Of a DNA stretch of 64,000 bases, positions 30,766-43,650 are shown in pieces. Below the pieces are notes generated by a model. That model searched no databases. It was not told the DNA's origin and worked only from the letters and a program-made list of their open reading frames with translations. Source of the stretch: Sympetrum striolatum. Lineage: Eukaryota; Arthropoda; Insecta; Odonata; Libellulidae. The position numbers and the translations under genes are program-made. Location: positions 36,388,216-36,452,215 of the forward strand of contig OX388352.1 of the NCBI GenBank assembly GCA_947579665.1, written 5' to 3'. The first letter of the stretch is position 1; every line of letters begins with the position of its first letter.

Positions 30766-32357
30766 TCACTAGAGTGAGAAAACCACCGATGAAACAAGCT
30801 TTACTACTTTTGCGGGGTTTTAAATCACTCCTTTATATAAGTACCACATTTCACGCGCGATTCCTCATTAAAATGCGATTATCACGTCGTTATGTCCATC
30901 TTCTCGGCAGATTGAACAATTCCACTCTGAGCTTGATTTTTCGGGGCGAGGTTAGTGGGTCGCTTGAAGCAGTGGGAACAATAGAGGTGTTGCATGGACT
31001 CCCTTTCTCACAGCGCGATGAGTGGATGAATGAGCTTGCCAGTGTTACGTCACTCTATTCATGTTTTACTTTTTATGGGAGTAATCCAGAGGCGAAGCGT
31101 CATTGAGTGTGAAAATAAAATCGGCATTGAATGCGAGTCAAAACGTTGCAATTTCGTGTCGATTTTAATCATGAATTTTTTGTGCTCTAAGACCGATTTC
31201 CAACCCGTAGGATTCACCCTTACGTATTTTCTCAAACTGACCGGCTCCTTAAACTAGATGTTTGTAAGTTTCAGTCCACATTCAAACTATTGGCGGATCC
31301 AGGGTGGGGGCAGAAGCGTCTATACTGCTGAAGACTTCACAATCCATACAGTTTTGCAAGAATTTGACGAGGAACTTGAATCAAAATCTGGTTGTGAAGT
31401 TTTCCTTCGATCACTATACATCTACTGCATTTATAAAATTCCAGTTTCACGGTTAGTGCAGAGTAACTGTTAATTGAAAATGATTTCATCGGGCAATTGT
31501 CTTAAATCGCCTTCCCTCGCAGACGAATTTCTAGGTACATTTGACTTTCACAGACGGAAAAAAAGGACGGAGTGTGGAATATGACATCCTAGTATTATAT
31601 TTTTATCTTAGTATTTTAATCCCTTATCAAACAACATATTTAGAATGATATAGCCTAAGTATTGTGTGAAATTCGAATAGTATGTAGCCTCCTAATATAA
31701 CGAAAGTTTGTTCACGGCGTGCGACAATACCGGTTGGGAAGCTTTACGAGGCTGCTACGAATTCCAGTACACTCAGTAACGATGACGGGAAACATCCAGC
31801 GATACCTCATAGAACATATTCATACCTCGTTAAATTGAAAAGCCAAAGGAAGTTTTCTATATGGTTTTTACAAAACCTTTGTAAATTTATCAATGATAGC
31901 AATAAAAATACTTTTGACTAGGTAATAATAACCATTCATACGTTCATAATATGTTTAAATAACGCTAAGGAAACTTGAACACGAACAGCCTTCACTATCT
32001 TTGTATGTGTGTACTAGGATACACGTAAAACTCTACATTAGACAAAGCAATTGAGTTCACAGATATTGCTTACATTTTTTAGTCAAAACCCCTTAATGTC
32101 AGAATCCCGTGAGGATGAAACCATCGTCATAATTCTTCATATACAGATGCAAATACATCGCAAGCTTAAAAAGCCTTGCCGAACCTTATCTCGTAATGTA
32201 TTTGTGTTTTATTTGGTTTTTCTCTTTAATTTATTTCTTCAATTTCTTATCAATTCAGATCTCTCGTTCATCTTGTATTTAAAAATTGAGACATACGTGA
32301 ATCTATTTGTGAGTTTTCGATCTTTATCTCATATCTTGATAACCAACTTATTAAAAA
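30766..32357. other. Intergenic stretch, no gene supported
   Basis: It contains a 110-codon open frame (30774-31106) and shorter ones without recognisable domains or splice context. Base composition is more GC-rich near 30850-31080, possibly tied to a promoter. No repeat family was recognised. Confidence 0.5.
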
Positions 32358-32432
32358 AATCGAAGAAGAAATAAGATGCTTACCTACTTTTCACAGAAAT
32401 GGTGAAGTAAGCATCTTATTTCTTTGTCGATT
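32358..32432. repeat. Small hairpin of pre-miRNA size
   Basis: A 26-nt arm, AATCGAAGAAGAAATAAGATG and on to CTTAC, pairs with its inverted copy at 32407-32432 with two mismatches. The 23-nt loop can pair further (TTCAC with GTGAA). Total length is 75 nt. It could be a tiny palindromic MITE or a transcribed hairpin; the sequence alone does not decide. Confidence 0.7.
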
Positions 32433-34689
32433 AAAAAAAATGAAATTCCACCAGATTTCACTTAGCACTTTCAACTTATTCTAATTTTTTGGCATGTTTA
32501 TTCTTTTGTATAATTAATTATGATTTGTATCGCAGTTCGAATTCGCTCATACGTTTTCTGCGTTTACTTTTCGGTACGTCGGAGACTTTAATTTTTGAAT
32601 TTTAGTCGAACCATCGAAACATTCTCTCATTCCTCCGCTCGTGGCACTTCTTCTCCAGTGATGTGTGACTTTCCGGGTTCTCTCTGGGTCGAGTGCACGA
32701 CCTACGACCACTTAAGTGGTGTATTCGACCAAGTGAGACCCAGCGGTCGACTTACTGCCAGTAGTGTGAGACTCCTCCCCGAGCGAATTGTGTACTCTCC
32801 GCCAGATCGAAGTTTGCATGACCAAGTGAGTCTAGTAGCTCATGCGTACCGAAGCAGATGTAAAGAGGAAATGCCAATTTATAAAATGAACTCGGGGTTC
32901 CTAACTCCGAAATTTTGCTATTTTTTATTCGCCTTAAAATGCGACTGAATATGTCGTTTGAACGGCATGAGTCGTACACGACAACAGCTTACTTGCGAAT
33001 TGCGTTCGCAAGTCGAGTTGTCGGTGGTGCGCTCGATCCCGAGAGGACCCGGCTTAAGAGTAGAGATTGGTTCTTAACTCTCACGACATACTTTCTCCTC
33101 TCTTCAACGCCAAATATTATCTTTTTAAAAATCCTCAAAGAAGATTGATAGGACGTAAAAGAGACTCAATTTCGCCCAAAATAAAAACAAAATAGTACAA
33201 TTATCACACCTAAACCTTTCAGCAAGCAAGCTCACTGATTCCGAATCCTCGGGATCAATATCAGTAATAATACCAGTGACGTGGTATTTTCATTTGTTTC
33301 TATTCGTAAGATGCACAGAACAAGTCTTATCAAAATTCAGCGAAACTCATCATTGCTACGTTTAAATTTGACTGCACATTTGATGAGGGTTTCGATGCAT
33401 ATTTTTAAAATTTTTAGGTGAAAAGGTCACACATGAGTAGAGCTAGAGATTGGAGTGAACCGAGATTTTCCGCTGGCCAGCCACTTTGAATAAGGGGTCT
33501 AAAAATTGTTTCGTTCGTCGACCCTTTAACAATTTATCGATATTCGATTGTCTCCCCCTCATTACTTATACGTGATTATAATTAGAAAAAGAATAAGACG
33601 CTTCCATGATTTTCCAATCTCATGGTCGTAATCCTCTTTTAATTTCCATCTATTGATTTTCTAACAATCTCTTTCGGCGGGAGTTCATTTCCAAACCTTT
33701 GATGGTATTCCTTTCTTACTTTCGTTCATAAATATTTAATTGTATTCCAGAGCTAGTTTTGAACTAACTTATTGATAATTTATAATGACAGAGACATAAA
33801 TTTGCCAAATTCACGCAATGATATGATGGTACGCAATGTTGATGTGGACTTCCCTCGTGATATACTTGTGATGATGAGTACTGAGATTTTTTTATATTTA
33901 AGTAATCAAGTTAAGTTTTTGGGAAATTAGTCAAGTTTATTGCTAATATCTAATGGTGTTTGAAGAGGTTTAAGATTATTTAGTAATTGTAAATTAGCTT
34001 AGTTTGAATACTAGTGTAGTTAAAGGACGAGGTTGTTAATACCATCGTCCTGTTGTTTTATTCATAGAAATTCGAAGCACTGTTTCTGTTAGGGGCTAAA
34101 ATAAGGATACCTCGTCACCGTGTCGTCACGTTTTGTTGAACCGTGGTGGTAATATAAAATAAAGAAATCAGTAAATGTGTGAAAAAAATGAATATGACGG
34201 AAAACAAGCTAATGTCCGTGTTTCAAGAAATCATAGTCAAACTTTATTTCCAGCTCACCGAAAAAATAAGGAAAACCGTGGTAAATTGCCGATACTCGGT
34301 AGACTTTCTGTCCTCTATCGAGCGAATGTCTCGCAAATATCGTTTAATTTCCATATCTTCAAACATGGCACAAGACAACGCTCTAGACCAAGCACAAAAG
34401 AGAAAAATGCTGTGGATAAGAACATGATTGATTCTCATTTTAAATCTATTGTTCTTGAAATGGATAAATGCGGAGCCATCTTGATAAAAATAAATATCGC
34501 TGTCACTATAAGCAATCGCCGTCTAAAGTAATTTTCGAGCGTAGTATATACTAAGTTTTACGTGTCATTCGGGACTGGTCGTCTTGTTTAATATTTTTAA
34601 ACCTCATCTGTTTTAGGGGATGGTAGGTTTGGACTCGTATTTTTTCAGTTCTAAGTGCCTTAGTACTAACAATAAGAATATAGAGGGTG
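32433..34689. other. Intergenic stretch, no gene supported
   Basis: The open frames here (32595-32948, 34175-34531) show no recognisable motif. A less AT-rich block at 32620-33060 contains palindromic CCACTTAAGTGG. A short stem AGGACGA/TCGTCCT lies near 34024-34051. Nothing else was recognised. Confidence 0.5.
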
Positions 34690-34995
34690 ATCGAGGTGAG
34701 GAATTGGAAGTGATTGAGAGATAAGTTAGGCAGAGGTGAAAATATACGATCGGTGAGAAGGTTGTGTTACTCTCGATTCATTGGTTAGCGGTTCCGCGGC
34801 TGGGTATTGGACATCAAGATCGGGAATACGCGGGCTTGCCCGTTCACAATCCCGTCACCAATTTTATTTTGCTCATCTAATCAACCTCTTGATTTAAAAT
34901 CATTTTATTTGTTTCAACATTTTTCGTGATCGCAATAGTCGTCTTCCTTTTCCTCTTCTTTCAAATTGTCATTCACGTTTGACATTGCGGCTACG
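34690..34995 (+). repeat. Unnamed dispersed repeat (family B), copy 1
   Basis: This aligns in the same orientation with 36246-36525. Shared blocks include AAGTGATTGA, GATCGG-GAAGGTTGTGT, CTCGATTCAT-GG, GGCTGGG-TTGGA-ATCAA, GGGCTTGCCC and a T/C-rich end CCTTTTCC-TTCTTTC-ATTGT followed by ACAT-G-GGCT-CGGTT. Identity is perhaps 65-70% by eye. The central part has tRNA-like length and GC content but no clear A or B box. Confidence 0.6.
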
Positions 34996-36245
34996 GTTCG
35001 CGAATATTTTGATGCTGATACCCGGTATATTTGATAAATAATCTAGTATCTTTGGTTGTTGATACGGAGTTTTGATTATGCTTCATCAGAAAGAGATGGT
35101 TATGAAGGGACGTTTTTAATCGCCAATGATTGACCTCGTCTCTTCGAGCGAGATCGAGTTCTTTTCCAATTATGTTCTGCAACACTTTATCATCACGTTT
35201 TCCGAAATTCATGCTTCATTCAAGGCGTTAAACATTTCCGGACTTGGTAAATTTGTTTTATTCTAGTTGCACTTGCTATTACATCACATATGTTAACTCT
35301 TTTCGGGTCAACGTTAACAGGCAAATTTTCCTACATTCATTCAACTTTAAAAGAGAGATAAGAGCGATTATATTTTATAAATTATGCCTACAACATTATC
35401 AAATCCGAAATCATTACGCAAAAATTTACAATGACGGCACCCGCGAATAGTAATGTATTTTCCGAGGCGAACGTTTCCAAAACAAAAAAGTCCACTTTGT
35501 AAAGAATCACATTTCTTCATAAATGCGCAATGTATAAGGAGTAGAATGCTGGACAGGACTTGGAGCTCGTTTGGTCAAAAGGATTAGGCAAGCGGGTCGT
35601 CGGGCTCCACTATGCCCTCGATAGAGCATTGAATCCCTAAAATGCCATAGGGACCTTCACTTAGCCTAGCGCATGTCGTCCTCAAAAACAGATGCACCTG
35701 TTTCGTATCCTTTGTCGATTGAATTGGGAGTCTCGGGACGTGTACACCATTTTAACTCCACCGGCTTGATTTGCTAAGTATCGCAGTTGCGTTTGTTTCT
35801 AATGCCAGCGGCAGTCTTCCAACCGTTAGGTTAATGATTACTGGTCGATGGTATCAGCAATTTGACGGCCACAGTGGAGCGTTTAAAACTTCCGGTACGA
35901 AGAGGTATGAGTGTGTTTATCTCTCGCACCCTAACTCGGCTTTGTGGTATTGCCGAATCCACTATGTTGCCAAGTAATTCTTCTTGTCCACTCCTAAAAA
36001 GGAATGCTGCAGTTCTGCCGCAAATAAAGAGGGATCTTCTTCATTCCGCCATCTTTCGGAAGGCCCTCTTCCATGTGCTCTCTCGGATAATGATAATCTC
36101 GCCGACGTTGATTTCCTAGCGGGAATGGATTCATTTCCACGGGTTGTTTTTCAATACTTCCTACATCGTTCTCGTTAAAGTTTTGTGACGCGGCTGGTTT
36201 CGCTGTGTGAATGTTTTTATTTGTGATCGATAAATGCCGTTTAAA
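34996..36245. other. Spacer between the two family B repeats
   Basis: No gene is supported. A GC-richer patch at 35540-35720 (GGCAAGCGGGTCGTCGGGCTCC and neighbours) could be another old repeat. Open frames of 60-85 codons overlap in several frames with no domain. Confidence 0.45.
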
Positions 36246-36525
36246 GGATAGTGCAACTTTTGAGCGTATTCGCGTTGAAAGTGATTGAAGGAATAGCTGG
36301 GCAGGAGTGAGAAGATCGGCGTGAAGGTTGTGTGCCCTTGATTCATGGGATCCGAGGCTGGGCCTTGGATATCAAAACCACAGGTACTCGGTGCTTGCCC
36401 ATCCACTATCCCTCGTAATTATTTATTGAACATTTAACATGTTCCCATCAAAGTCCAATTTCAATCCTTTTCCTTTTCTTTCGATTTGTTCAAGTGGGAC
36501 ATCGAGGCTTCGGTTTACGAGCAAC
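36246..36525 (+). repeat. Unnamed dispersed repeat (family B), copy 2
   Basis: Counterpart of 34690-34995 (block list there). The two copies lie about 1.25 kb apart in direct orientation and are well diverged, so they could be independent insertions of an old element or an old local duplication. Confidence 0.6.
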
Positions 36526-37706
36526 TAAATTTCCTAAACTCTTAAAAAATTCGTTATTAGCGATGAAATAAATCAAATACTGTTTAATATAGAAGTCCGA
36601 ATGATCTAGGTAAATTTCAAAACAATTACTGAAGGATTTGAGTGTGTGAGACTAAAGATATGTCAGGGGCAGAAAGGGCACGGGGCTCTAAAATAGTGGT
36701 ATGAAGGGGAAGTGGAATTTGGGATGAATATCACCATTAACGATAGGTGATATCATCATCCCCATTATCACAAAGGGATGACATTTCTTGGTCAGGCCAA
36801 GCCCGCCCCTTGTATAAGTGGCCCCTAGCCCGATCCGGTCCGTTTGCTCACGTCTCATTTTGAAGCCCTCACCCCGGGCCGAGCCTGAATTCTTTCCCAA
36901 TCACTTCACATTCGGCCCGACCAGTTCTGTTTTTTATACTTGATAACTTATTTTTATGGATTTATTTCTAGTTTGCGAAAACAAAATCATTTCATTAAGG
37001 GAACCCGGAAATGGGTAATACTTCGCTTTGGAAATAAAAGTTGATCGATGTTCCCAGATACTTTGCATCCAGTATAATTCACAGCATGTCTCCTATCAGA
37101 GGGTCGATAACAGTCGGGACCCGAAGGCCGTGCCTTAGCTCTTGAATTCGCTAATCATAAAACAACCTCATCGAAAAGGTACGAGAAAACTCTACGGCTA
37201 CCTTTTCTTGAATTAAAATCTGACATAAGAGACGAGTTGTCAATTATGATTTTGCCATGATCATATTATTTATACTATAAATATTATTAATACTATATAT
37301 AATTTTAAATATAAAAAATACCCACCATTATATTAATATTATTTATTAATTTAATGCTGCGTAATATCATTATAAACGATAAACTTTCTTAAAATTATTT
37401 CTGTTGTTATTATGCTATTGTAATTTTTAATGTATTATTATTACCACTACTTCCTTTCTTCGATAGCTGTAAATCAATTGGATAGGGTCGATACTAAATG
37501 CATGCTTGAATTTATCATATCTGGATGGTTGATGTATAAATACTTCTTTGTGAAAAGCTCGGTATGAAGAGAAATATCTTAGCGGAAAATTATAACAAGT
37601 AAAAGATAAAATAAATTAAAACCTCTCTATGAAACAGAGGTATCATCTTTGATAGCCAAACTAATCGCATCAGAATAAAATTTATGGTAATCTTATATTT
37701 TTTCGG
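36526..37706. other. Intergenic stretch, no gene supported
   Basis: AT-rich except for 36680-36910. Runs of A/T with ATTATTAAT-like motifs occur near 37265-37370. No repeat family or coding region was recognised. Confidence 0.5.
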
Positions 37707-38529
37707 TTAATGGAAGATATCTGGGGGTTATACTTTTACTTTTTTTCAGGTAGAAATTTGTAGGGTATCCGTCCTAATCCGGACCCTTAGCTCGCCTTCG
37801 CGGCTACTGAGCGCCCGACCCTCCCATCAGGGGGTACCTTAAAATAATTGACCGCGTGGAATACGATTTAATAAGTTATAAACAATTCAAATGAGCAAAA
37901 ATTTAATTTCTTCGTCGTCTTTCTCGTCCAAAGAGATATATAAGCGTATTTTGATCGACGTTCTACGATGAAAATTAAGATTTTTCGTGATTTTGCTAGA
38001 AATGACCCGTTGACACACGGCAACGTTGCTCAGTCAGATAGGTGGGTGTTTGAAATAGCTCAATGGCCCACTTGGTTTGGTTTGTTGTCTTATTATCAAC
38101 TAGCTGAGGTACCTGTTGAATCTCAACGGGAGTTGGGTTGGGTTGGGGGGGAAGATTTCTAGATTTCTAGATTTTTGCTATGAATCCCACCCCCAAACCC
38201 AACCCAATTGCAACGTTGCCGTGTATCAACGGCTCATTTCTAACAAAAGCACGAAAAATCTTAATTTTCATCGTAGAAAGTCGATCAAAAGACCTTTGAT
38301 ATCTCTTTGGACGAGTGAGACGACGAAGATAATAAATCGTTGCTCATTTGAATTGCTTATAACTTTTTAAATCGTATTCCACGCGATCAATTTTTATGGT
38401 CTCCCCTAATGGGAGGGTCGGGCGCTCAGTAGCTGCGAAGGCGAGCTAAGGGTTCGGATTAGGACGGAGACCGTACAAATTTCTACCTGAAAAAAAGTAT
38501 AAGTATAACCCCCAGATATCTTCCATTAA
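37707..38529. mobile_element. Fold-back element with ~320-bp inverted arms
   Basis: Positions 37707-38029 are the inverted complement of 38210-38529 at about 90% identity by eye, separated by a loop of about 180 bp (38030-38209). Both tips read TTAATGGAAGATATCTGGGGG. The TTAA at each end may be a target duplication or part of the palindrome. The arms contain no coding region; open frames at 37968-38370 run across arm and loop and are not credible. The loop holds GGGTTGGGTTGGGGGGG (38132-38150) and its C-rich counterpart (38187-38207), which could extend the pairing. It resembles a fold-back or long-TIR MITE. A transcript would make a long double-stranded RNA. Confidence 0.85.
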
Positions 38530-38924
38530 ACATTTTTCTCCTAATTACGGTTTAAGTATAATTTTCAGCTTTTTATAGCTACACTACAAGTGGTAAATTC
38601 CCAGCCGTATGTTTCCCTTGCAGAATGAATGATGTCGAGTCCTTGCCAATTATATACATAAAAACGATTTATACAAAGAGGCAGTGACCTAGTTTATGGT
38701 CTTGGATAAAAACATACAAGTCATGAAGTGCCCGTATTTCTTTGATTGGACAGTAATACTTGAACTTTTGAACCAGTTTCGTATTCACTTATTCACTCAC
38801 TTATTCTCATTTCCCCGGAAGACTTTAGGCTTATCCTGAAATTTATTTTGTATTTATTGTGCACTCAATGAAATGTGTAATTGGAACTACGAAAATAATG
38901 TACGAATATTACAACGTTATTTGG

Positions 38925-38985
38925 GTTAGATGAGAAGGATTAAGATATTTAATCTCGCCCAAATAAAGATGTTACCTTCTATTGA
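38925..38985 (+). repeat. TTA-tailed repeat (family A), tail fragment
   Basis: TTAATCTCGCCCAAATAAAG with the preceding AGATGAGAAGGATT matches the 3' end of family A. The TTA run itself is absent. Confidence 0.5.
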
Positions 38986-39649
38986 ATGCTAGCGTGTGAT
39001 TCGGCGATCACTGAGATCTTCTCTCGGATAATGATGGATCAGAAATTTCGTCTCTGGCTGAAGTGTAAAACAGCATTTACTGGTTTTGTATAAAATGAAA
39101 CTAATTACCATTCTCTCAAGTATGATCTAACCCATCGTGAATCATCTTAAACTAAATGGTGCTGTACGTAGCGGTTCTCGTCATTTTTCTGACGATATTC
39201 CTATTGTTTGTAATTTCTAATCTATGTGCCCGAACAATTATTGAATATAATCACTGACGATCTTTTATATGGTTAGTTAAAACTATAAAATACCTCTGAA
39301 CAGTATTTATGCATTGAACTAAAATGAATCTATTATGTTTTATCGTGTCACACATCATCTTTAAAGTTTTTGCTTAGTTTTATAGACAAATTTAATTAAT
39401 ACTATAAGTTAGTATTGACAAATCCGGTTATACTAGTAAACTCTTTAATATACGCTATTTTCATTTTAGTTTGGTAGTTATATTCTCATTTTTGTTACCT
39501 TATTACTTGATTTCCACAATTTTCTTTATTTTTATGCAAACATGTATATTGACATATCTATGTGAATATGTATCTATATTTTTTCGTTAACTTTCGGATC
39601 TTTCTTAACCTGGTTTCTCCATATAAATTTAATTAACTGCCCATAGATT

Positions 39650-39880
39650 TAGTAGGTTTATAACACACCCGTTTTTGCGAGTATTTTCTTGTTGCGGTGA
39701 ACGTTTTTCGTAAGCGACCTTAGGTTCTTAAACCCGCAATGTAGTTTTCTTCTGTGTACTTTTTCATAGTATCTCTTTCCTTATAATGTTTATGACGAAG
39801 GTTTGAATGTAAGAAGAGATTTATCAGTCTCAATCTCGCTCTAATATAAGACATTTTTTATTATTACTATTTTTATATTG
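39650..39880 (+). mobile_element. TTA-tailed repeat (family A), plus-strand copy
   Basis: Blocks in family order: ACACACCCGTTTTTGCGAGTATTTTC, a CTTAGG region, GTAAGAAGAGATTT, then GTCTCAATCTCGCT, ending TTTTTTATTATTACTA. More divergent than the other copies. It may extend upstream to about 39470. Confidence 0.5.
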
Positions 39881-42839
39881 TTGACTACGAAACCAAAAAA
39901 CACCTGTTTCTACCAATCTTAGGAGGAAGAATTGATGAATTTGTTTTGCGCAAGCATTGCGTTACACTTAGGACATCCACTGTATATCTTACCAGTACAA
40001 AGTACTAGGAGCACGTGTGATGTGGGTTTTCTGGCGAGCAAAAGTTAAAAAAATTTGCGGTTGAAGAATTCTTATAACAATCGTCGCTTGCCCTTGAGCA
40101 CAAGGAGATCCAAAGTATATTTTGCGGTTAGTCCCGGCAGACATCGAATAGCTTTTTTCTAAGAATTACGAATCCGTGTTCTCGCTTTGTACCTTTTTTG
40201 CATTGTTTCGCGAAGCACAGTCATTTGTGCGCGGGAATATGAGCGACCAGCCGTAAAAAAACATTCTTCCTCCGGTTTGCTCGTTATAGTCTCAAATCTC
40301 GACGCGATGTGAAGACAAACAGAAAGGAATAATTTACTTTCTACGGCTTCAACATCTTATTCTGACTCTAGAGAAAGAAGATTACAAAACTTAACGATAA
40401 CGAAGCAGATTCAAATGGAAGGGAAGCATTCCACCACCTCTGGTACTCTGGCTCAGTTTGCATTTTTTGAAGTTAAGAAACACAGTTTCCGAATTAAAAC
40501 GGGACTCTATTCACAGACATATCATTTACACTTTTGCTCCACAAACTCATGAAATTCACTGAGTTAGTCGATAAAGTGTGAAAATTTATCATGTGTAATG
40601 AAGGAAAAAGATATGGTGTTTTTTTCTTCACTATCCAAATACACACAAACCATACACACAGAAACGAAAGAACTTAAAGTTCCAGTTTTTGTAGATTTCG
40701 AATCGTATAATGGCCATTTTTATGATTTAAACCAAGCGAAAATGAGCATTTGTTTGATTACCAGGGTATTTAAGTTGTTAATCATTATAAATTAGTGATC
40801 TGTTTTGTTGCCCTTGATGTATCGCGACAAGTCTACTTATTTGTTGTTAATTATACAAGAACTCTTCGTTAATTTGTCTTTCAGATTAAATTCCAACCTT
40901 AATTGGAAATTAGGTAAGAAATGAAATCTAGATAGAGCATATAAATTCTTGCAATGAATTCCTCATATGAATCCAGAAACAACTAAACAGTACGTACAAC
41001 TAACATTCTGTTAGTAAGGTATCGGTTTAGCACGTTCACTGACTTTCAGCTGTGATTTTCTTGGTGTGATGGAGTATTTTCAATTGGAACGGTTCAATTA
41101 AATACACAATCACAAGAAAGACATAAATCATTGCTGGTTAAAAAGGTCTATACTGAAGATTGTACAAATTCCACTATACAATTGTTCCGTTTTGCAATTT
41201 TTTAGTTAAGAAATACAGCTTACAAGTGTTTTCAGTAAAGACTTATTTAATATTAATTCCCACCAAGTATCGCGGAATGTTATTCATTTTAGTTCTGGTT
41301 GTTCGTACCCGTCAAACCACTCTTCTACCTATACAAAAGCAAAGAAGGATCTTGAAAATATCCCCATATAAAAGAAAACGGCATCTAAAATTATGGCAAT
41401 CTGTTTGAATAATTTTCGCTCATATTATTTTTCGTATCATCTTATTTTTTTATACGAATGTTAGAGTCACATTTCATGATTTCTATTACGTGACTATTTT
41501 GCAGAAATTATTCACAGTAAAGAATTAAGATTAGGTTCATAGGCTATTTATTTTATTCCAGTTTTAGTGCAGTACTTATACGAGTTATCATCCACAATAT
41601 TACGGGAGAATTTAACTTTGCTGCAAACAAAATAAATAATCCATTCAAGTACAGTCAAAAAGACGACTCAGTGATAATGAATTACACTAAATGCTGAACG
41701 CTTCAATTCCGTAAGCAGAGAGGAAATCTTTCAGAAAGAAGAGACAATTTAAAATTTATTTTCCTGTCTATTTTTGCCAAAAAATCGTTATGCAACATAT
41801 TTAGGTCGACAGCTTCACAGTGACGAAATGATATCTTCCGTCATAACCGGGGAGAATTAAAGCGCGCGATTTATATAGTTCCAAACGGAATATTCCCACG
41901 TCTGCCATTCTCTTGGCCAGGTCTGGAGACTCCGAAATCAGAAGCTGAAGATTTTTCCAGTTGCAGTTTGATGAATGAAATTGAACCTTTTAATCTATTT
42001 TGAGATGGTTAAAGCGGATTATTACTTGTCAACAACCTTTAAATACAACTTGTCTGGAGAATATTATATTTTTTATCTCGCACCTAAACACTTTGGTTCG
42101 GTGTTCAGAGTGAACTTGCTTTCGAAGCTAGTTACAGATTCAAACATTTTGCAGTATCCTCGTTACTGAGAGCAGTTTCCGCAATTTTTTAGTACTTAGT
42201 TTGAATTGGTTTAGAAGTCTTTATATCCAGAACCACTATATGAAGCAATGCAAATAGTATTTTAATTTGAAATATATAATTCAATTAAGTCAATAATGTA
42301 CTGATGATTTTCCCACTCATATAGACGTAAAGATGAAAATCTTTCATTATTTTATTCTATCATCTATAAATTAAAATTCCTTTTTACGGGATTTTTTGCA
42401 TTTTTTTATATCGATTTTACCTTATTCTCAGGAGTTTAATCTACATTTTACACCGTTTCTGTTTCCAGTTACTCTAGAGATCATTCTCAAACGTCCCGCG
42501 AAATACCTTAAAAATACATGTTGATGTTTATTGGTTTCTAGAACAAGATAGTATGGATTTGGTTTCTTCCATCATTTACGCTTAAAAATTCTAAACTTTA
42601 TAGAGAGCTTAATGTTTATCGAGTTGGCCAAAAAACTAAAAGCGGTCTATTCACAAAGTGAGTGATTATTTTCCTGTTAAATCAGTCCAATCATTTAAAA
42701 AATCCCTCTCGTTTGAATTTCCTCTACCGTAGAAGTTTTATATGCGTAAATAAACTCGTTTCTTCGAAGATTCTTAAGAAATACAGACAACGAGAGTAAA
42801 TATTGCGAGCAAAATTCCCTTTCTTCCCTCGAAACACTT
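39881..42839. other. Intergenic stretch, no gene supported
   Basis: AT-rich with scattered short open frames (for example 40598-40795 and 41160-41408) that show no domain or splice context. No repeat was recognised by eye. Confidence 0.5.
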
Positions 42840-43650
42840 AACTCCCCTTCTTTACGTGCCATATGGATTTGCTGCCAGGGTGTGCGTGCACATCGGCACG
42901 ACGATTAGGAAGTGGCGTAAAAACGATGTCTCATCACCACATGCAACGTGTGAGGGGAAACACGAGAGCAGACCTGAGATATTTTCGCGGAATTACCGAA
43001 ATTCGATCAAATTTTTGAAACATCTCACCCATTTGCGCCCCTTGCATTTGGTCCACGAATCCCTCATGGCGGCTTCAGCGACCGGACCGCAGGAGTGAGC
43101 AAAAAAATTCGCTCAGGGACAATCCGCTGCTTATGGAGAGGCGAGCAACCACCGGCCTCGCGTTCCACCGACGATGAGAGACTGCGGGAAGTCGGCGCTC
43201 GGCCGCTCAACGCCGGCCGACACTTCATTGTTTGGTAGGCCGTCGCCTAGGTAACCAAAGCGCTTTCGGGTCAACGCTCTGGGTCGTTCTCCGAATCCGC
43301 CGGCTTTTGATGCATCAGGTATTCCACGACTCCCACATATACACCCAAAGTCCCAACCCCTTCTCCCGAACAAGGGCGAGCGAATTTAAGTATGGGACTA
43401 GGATGATAGTCGGGGGGCGTTCAGCCATAACGCCTTTTCAGACTTTTACGCTACACGAAAATCCATCAGGAAAAATTCTGTCAGGCGAGGCTTTGAATGG
43501 GACCAACTGCGTGACTCACTTTCGGGGTTTTCTAGGGCAATTGATCGGAGACGGTTGCGTAAGGGTTTTGGATCTTTTGGGGTTGGCCGAGGAGGATTTG
43601 CAGACCTGTTCTGCATTTCCTCCTCCATGAGTTGGACTCGCTTCTCGGAT
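42840..43650. promoter_or_regulatory. GC-rich, CpG-bearing segment
   Basis: Compared with the surrounding AT-rich DNA this 0.8-kb block is clearly GC-rich and contains many CpG dinucleotides (for example GTGCGTGCACATCGGCACGACG and CTCGGCCGCTCAACGCCGGCCG). A 132-codon frame (43232-43630) and overlapping frames on both strands are expected by chance in GC-rich DNA and show no domain. An unannotated promoter or first exon is possible, but no transcription unit could be fixed. Confidence 0.35.

Noticed and set aside
32595..32948. 117-codon plus-strand ORF in a GC-richer block
   Set aside because: No domain, no splice context and an opposing frame of similar length; chance is likely.
37968..38370. 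Two overlapping ORFs of 64 and 84 codons
   Set aside because: They run across the arms and loop of the fold-back repeat and are not protein-like.
43232..43630. 132-codon plus-strand ORF
   Set aside because: It lies in GC-rich DNA where long chance frames on both strands are expected, and no motif was seen.
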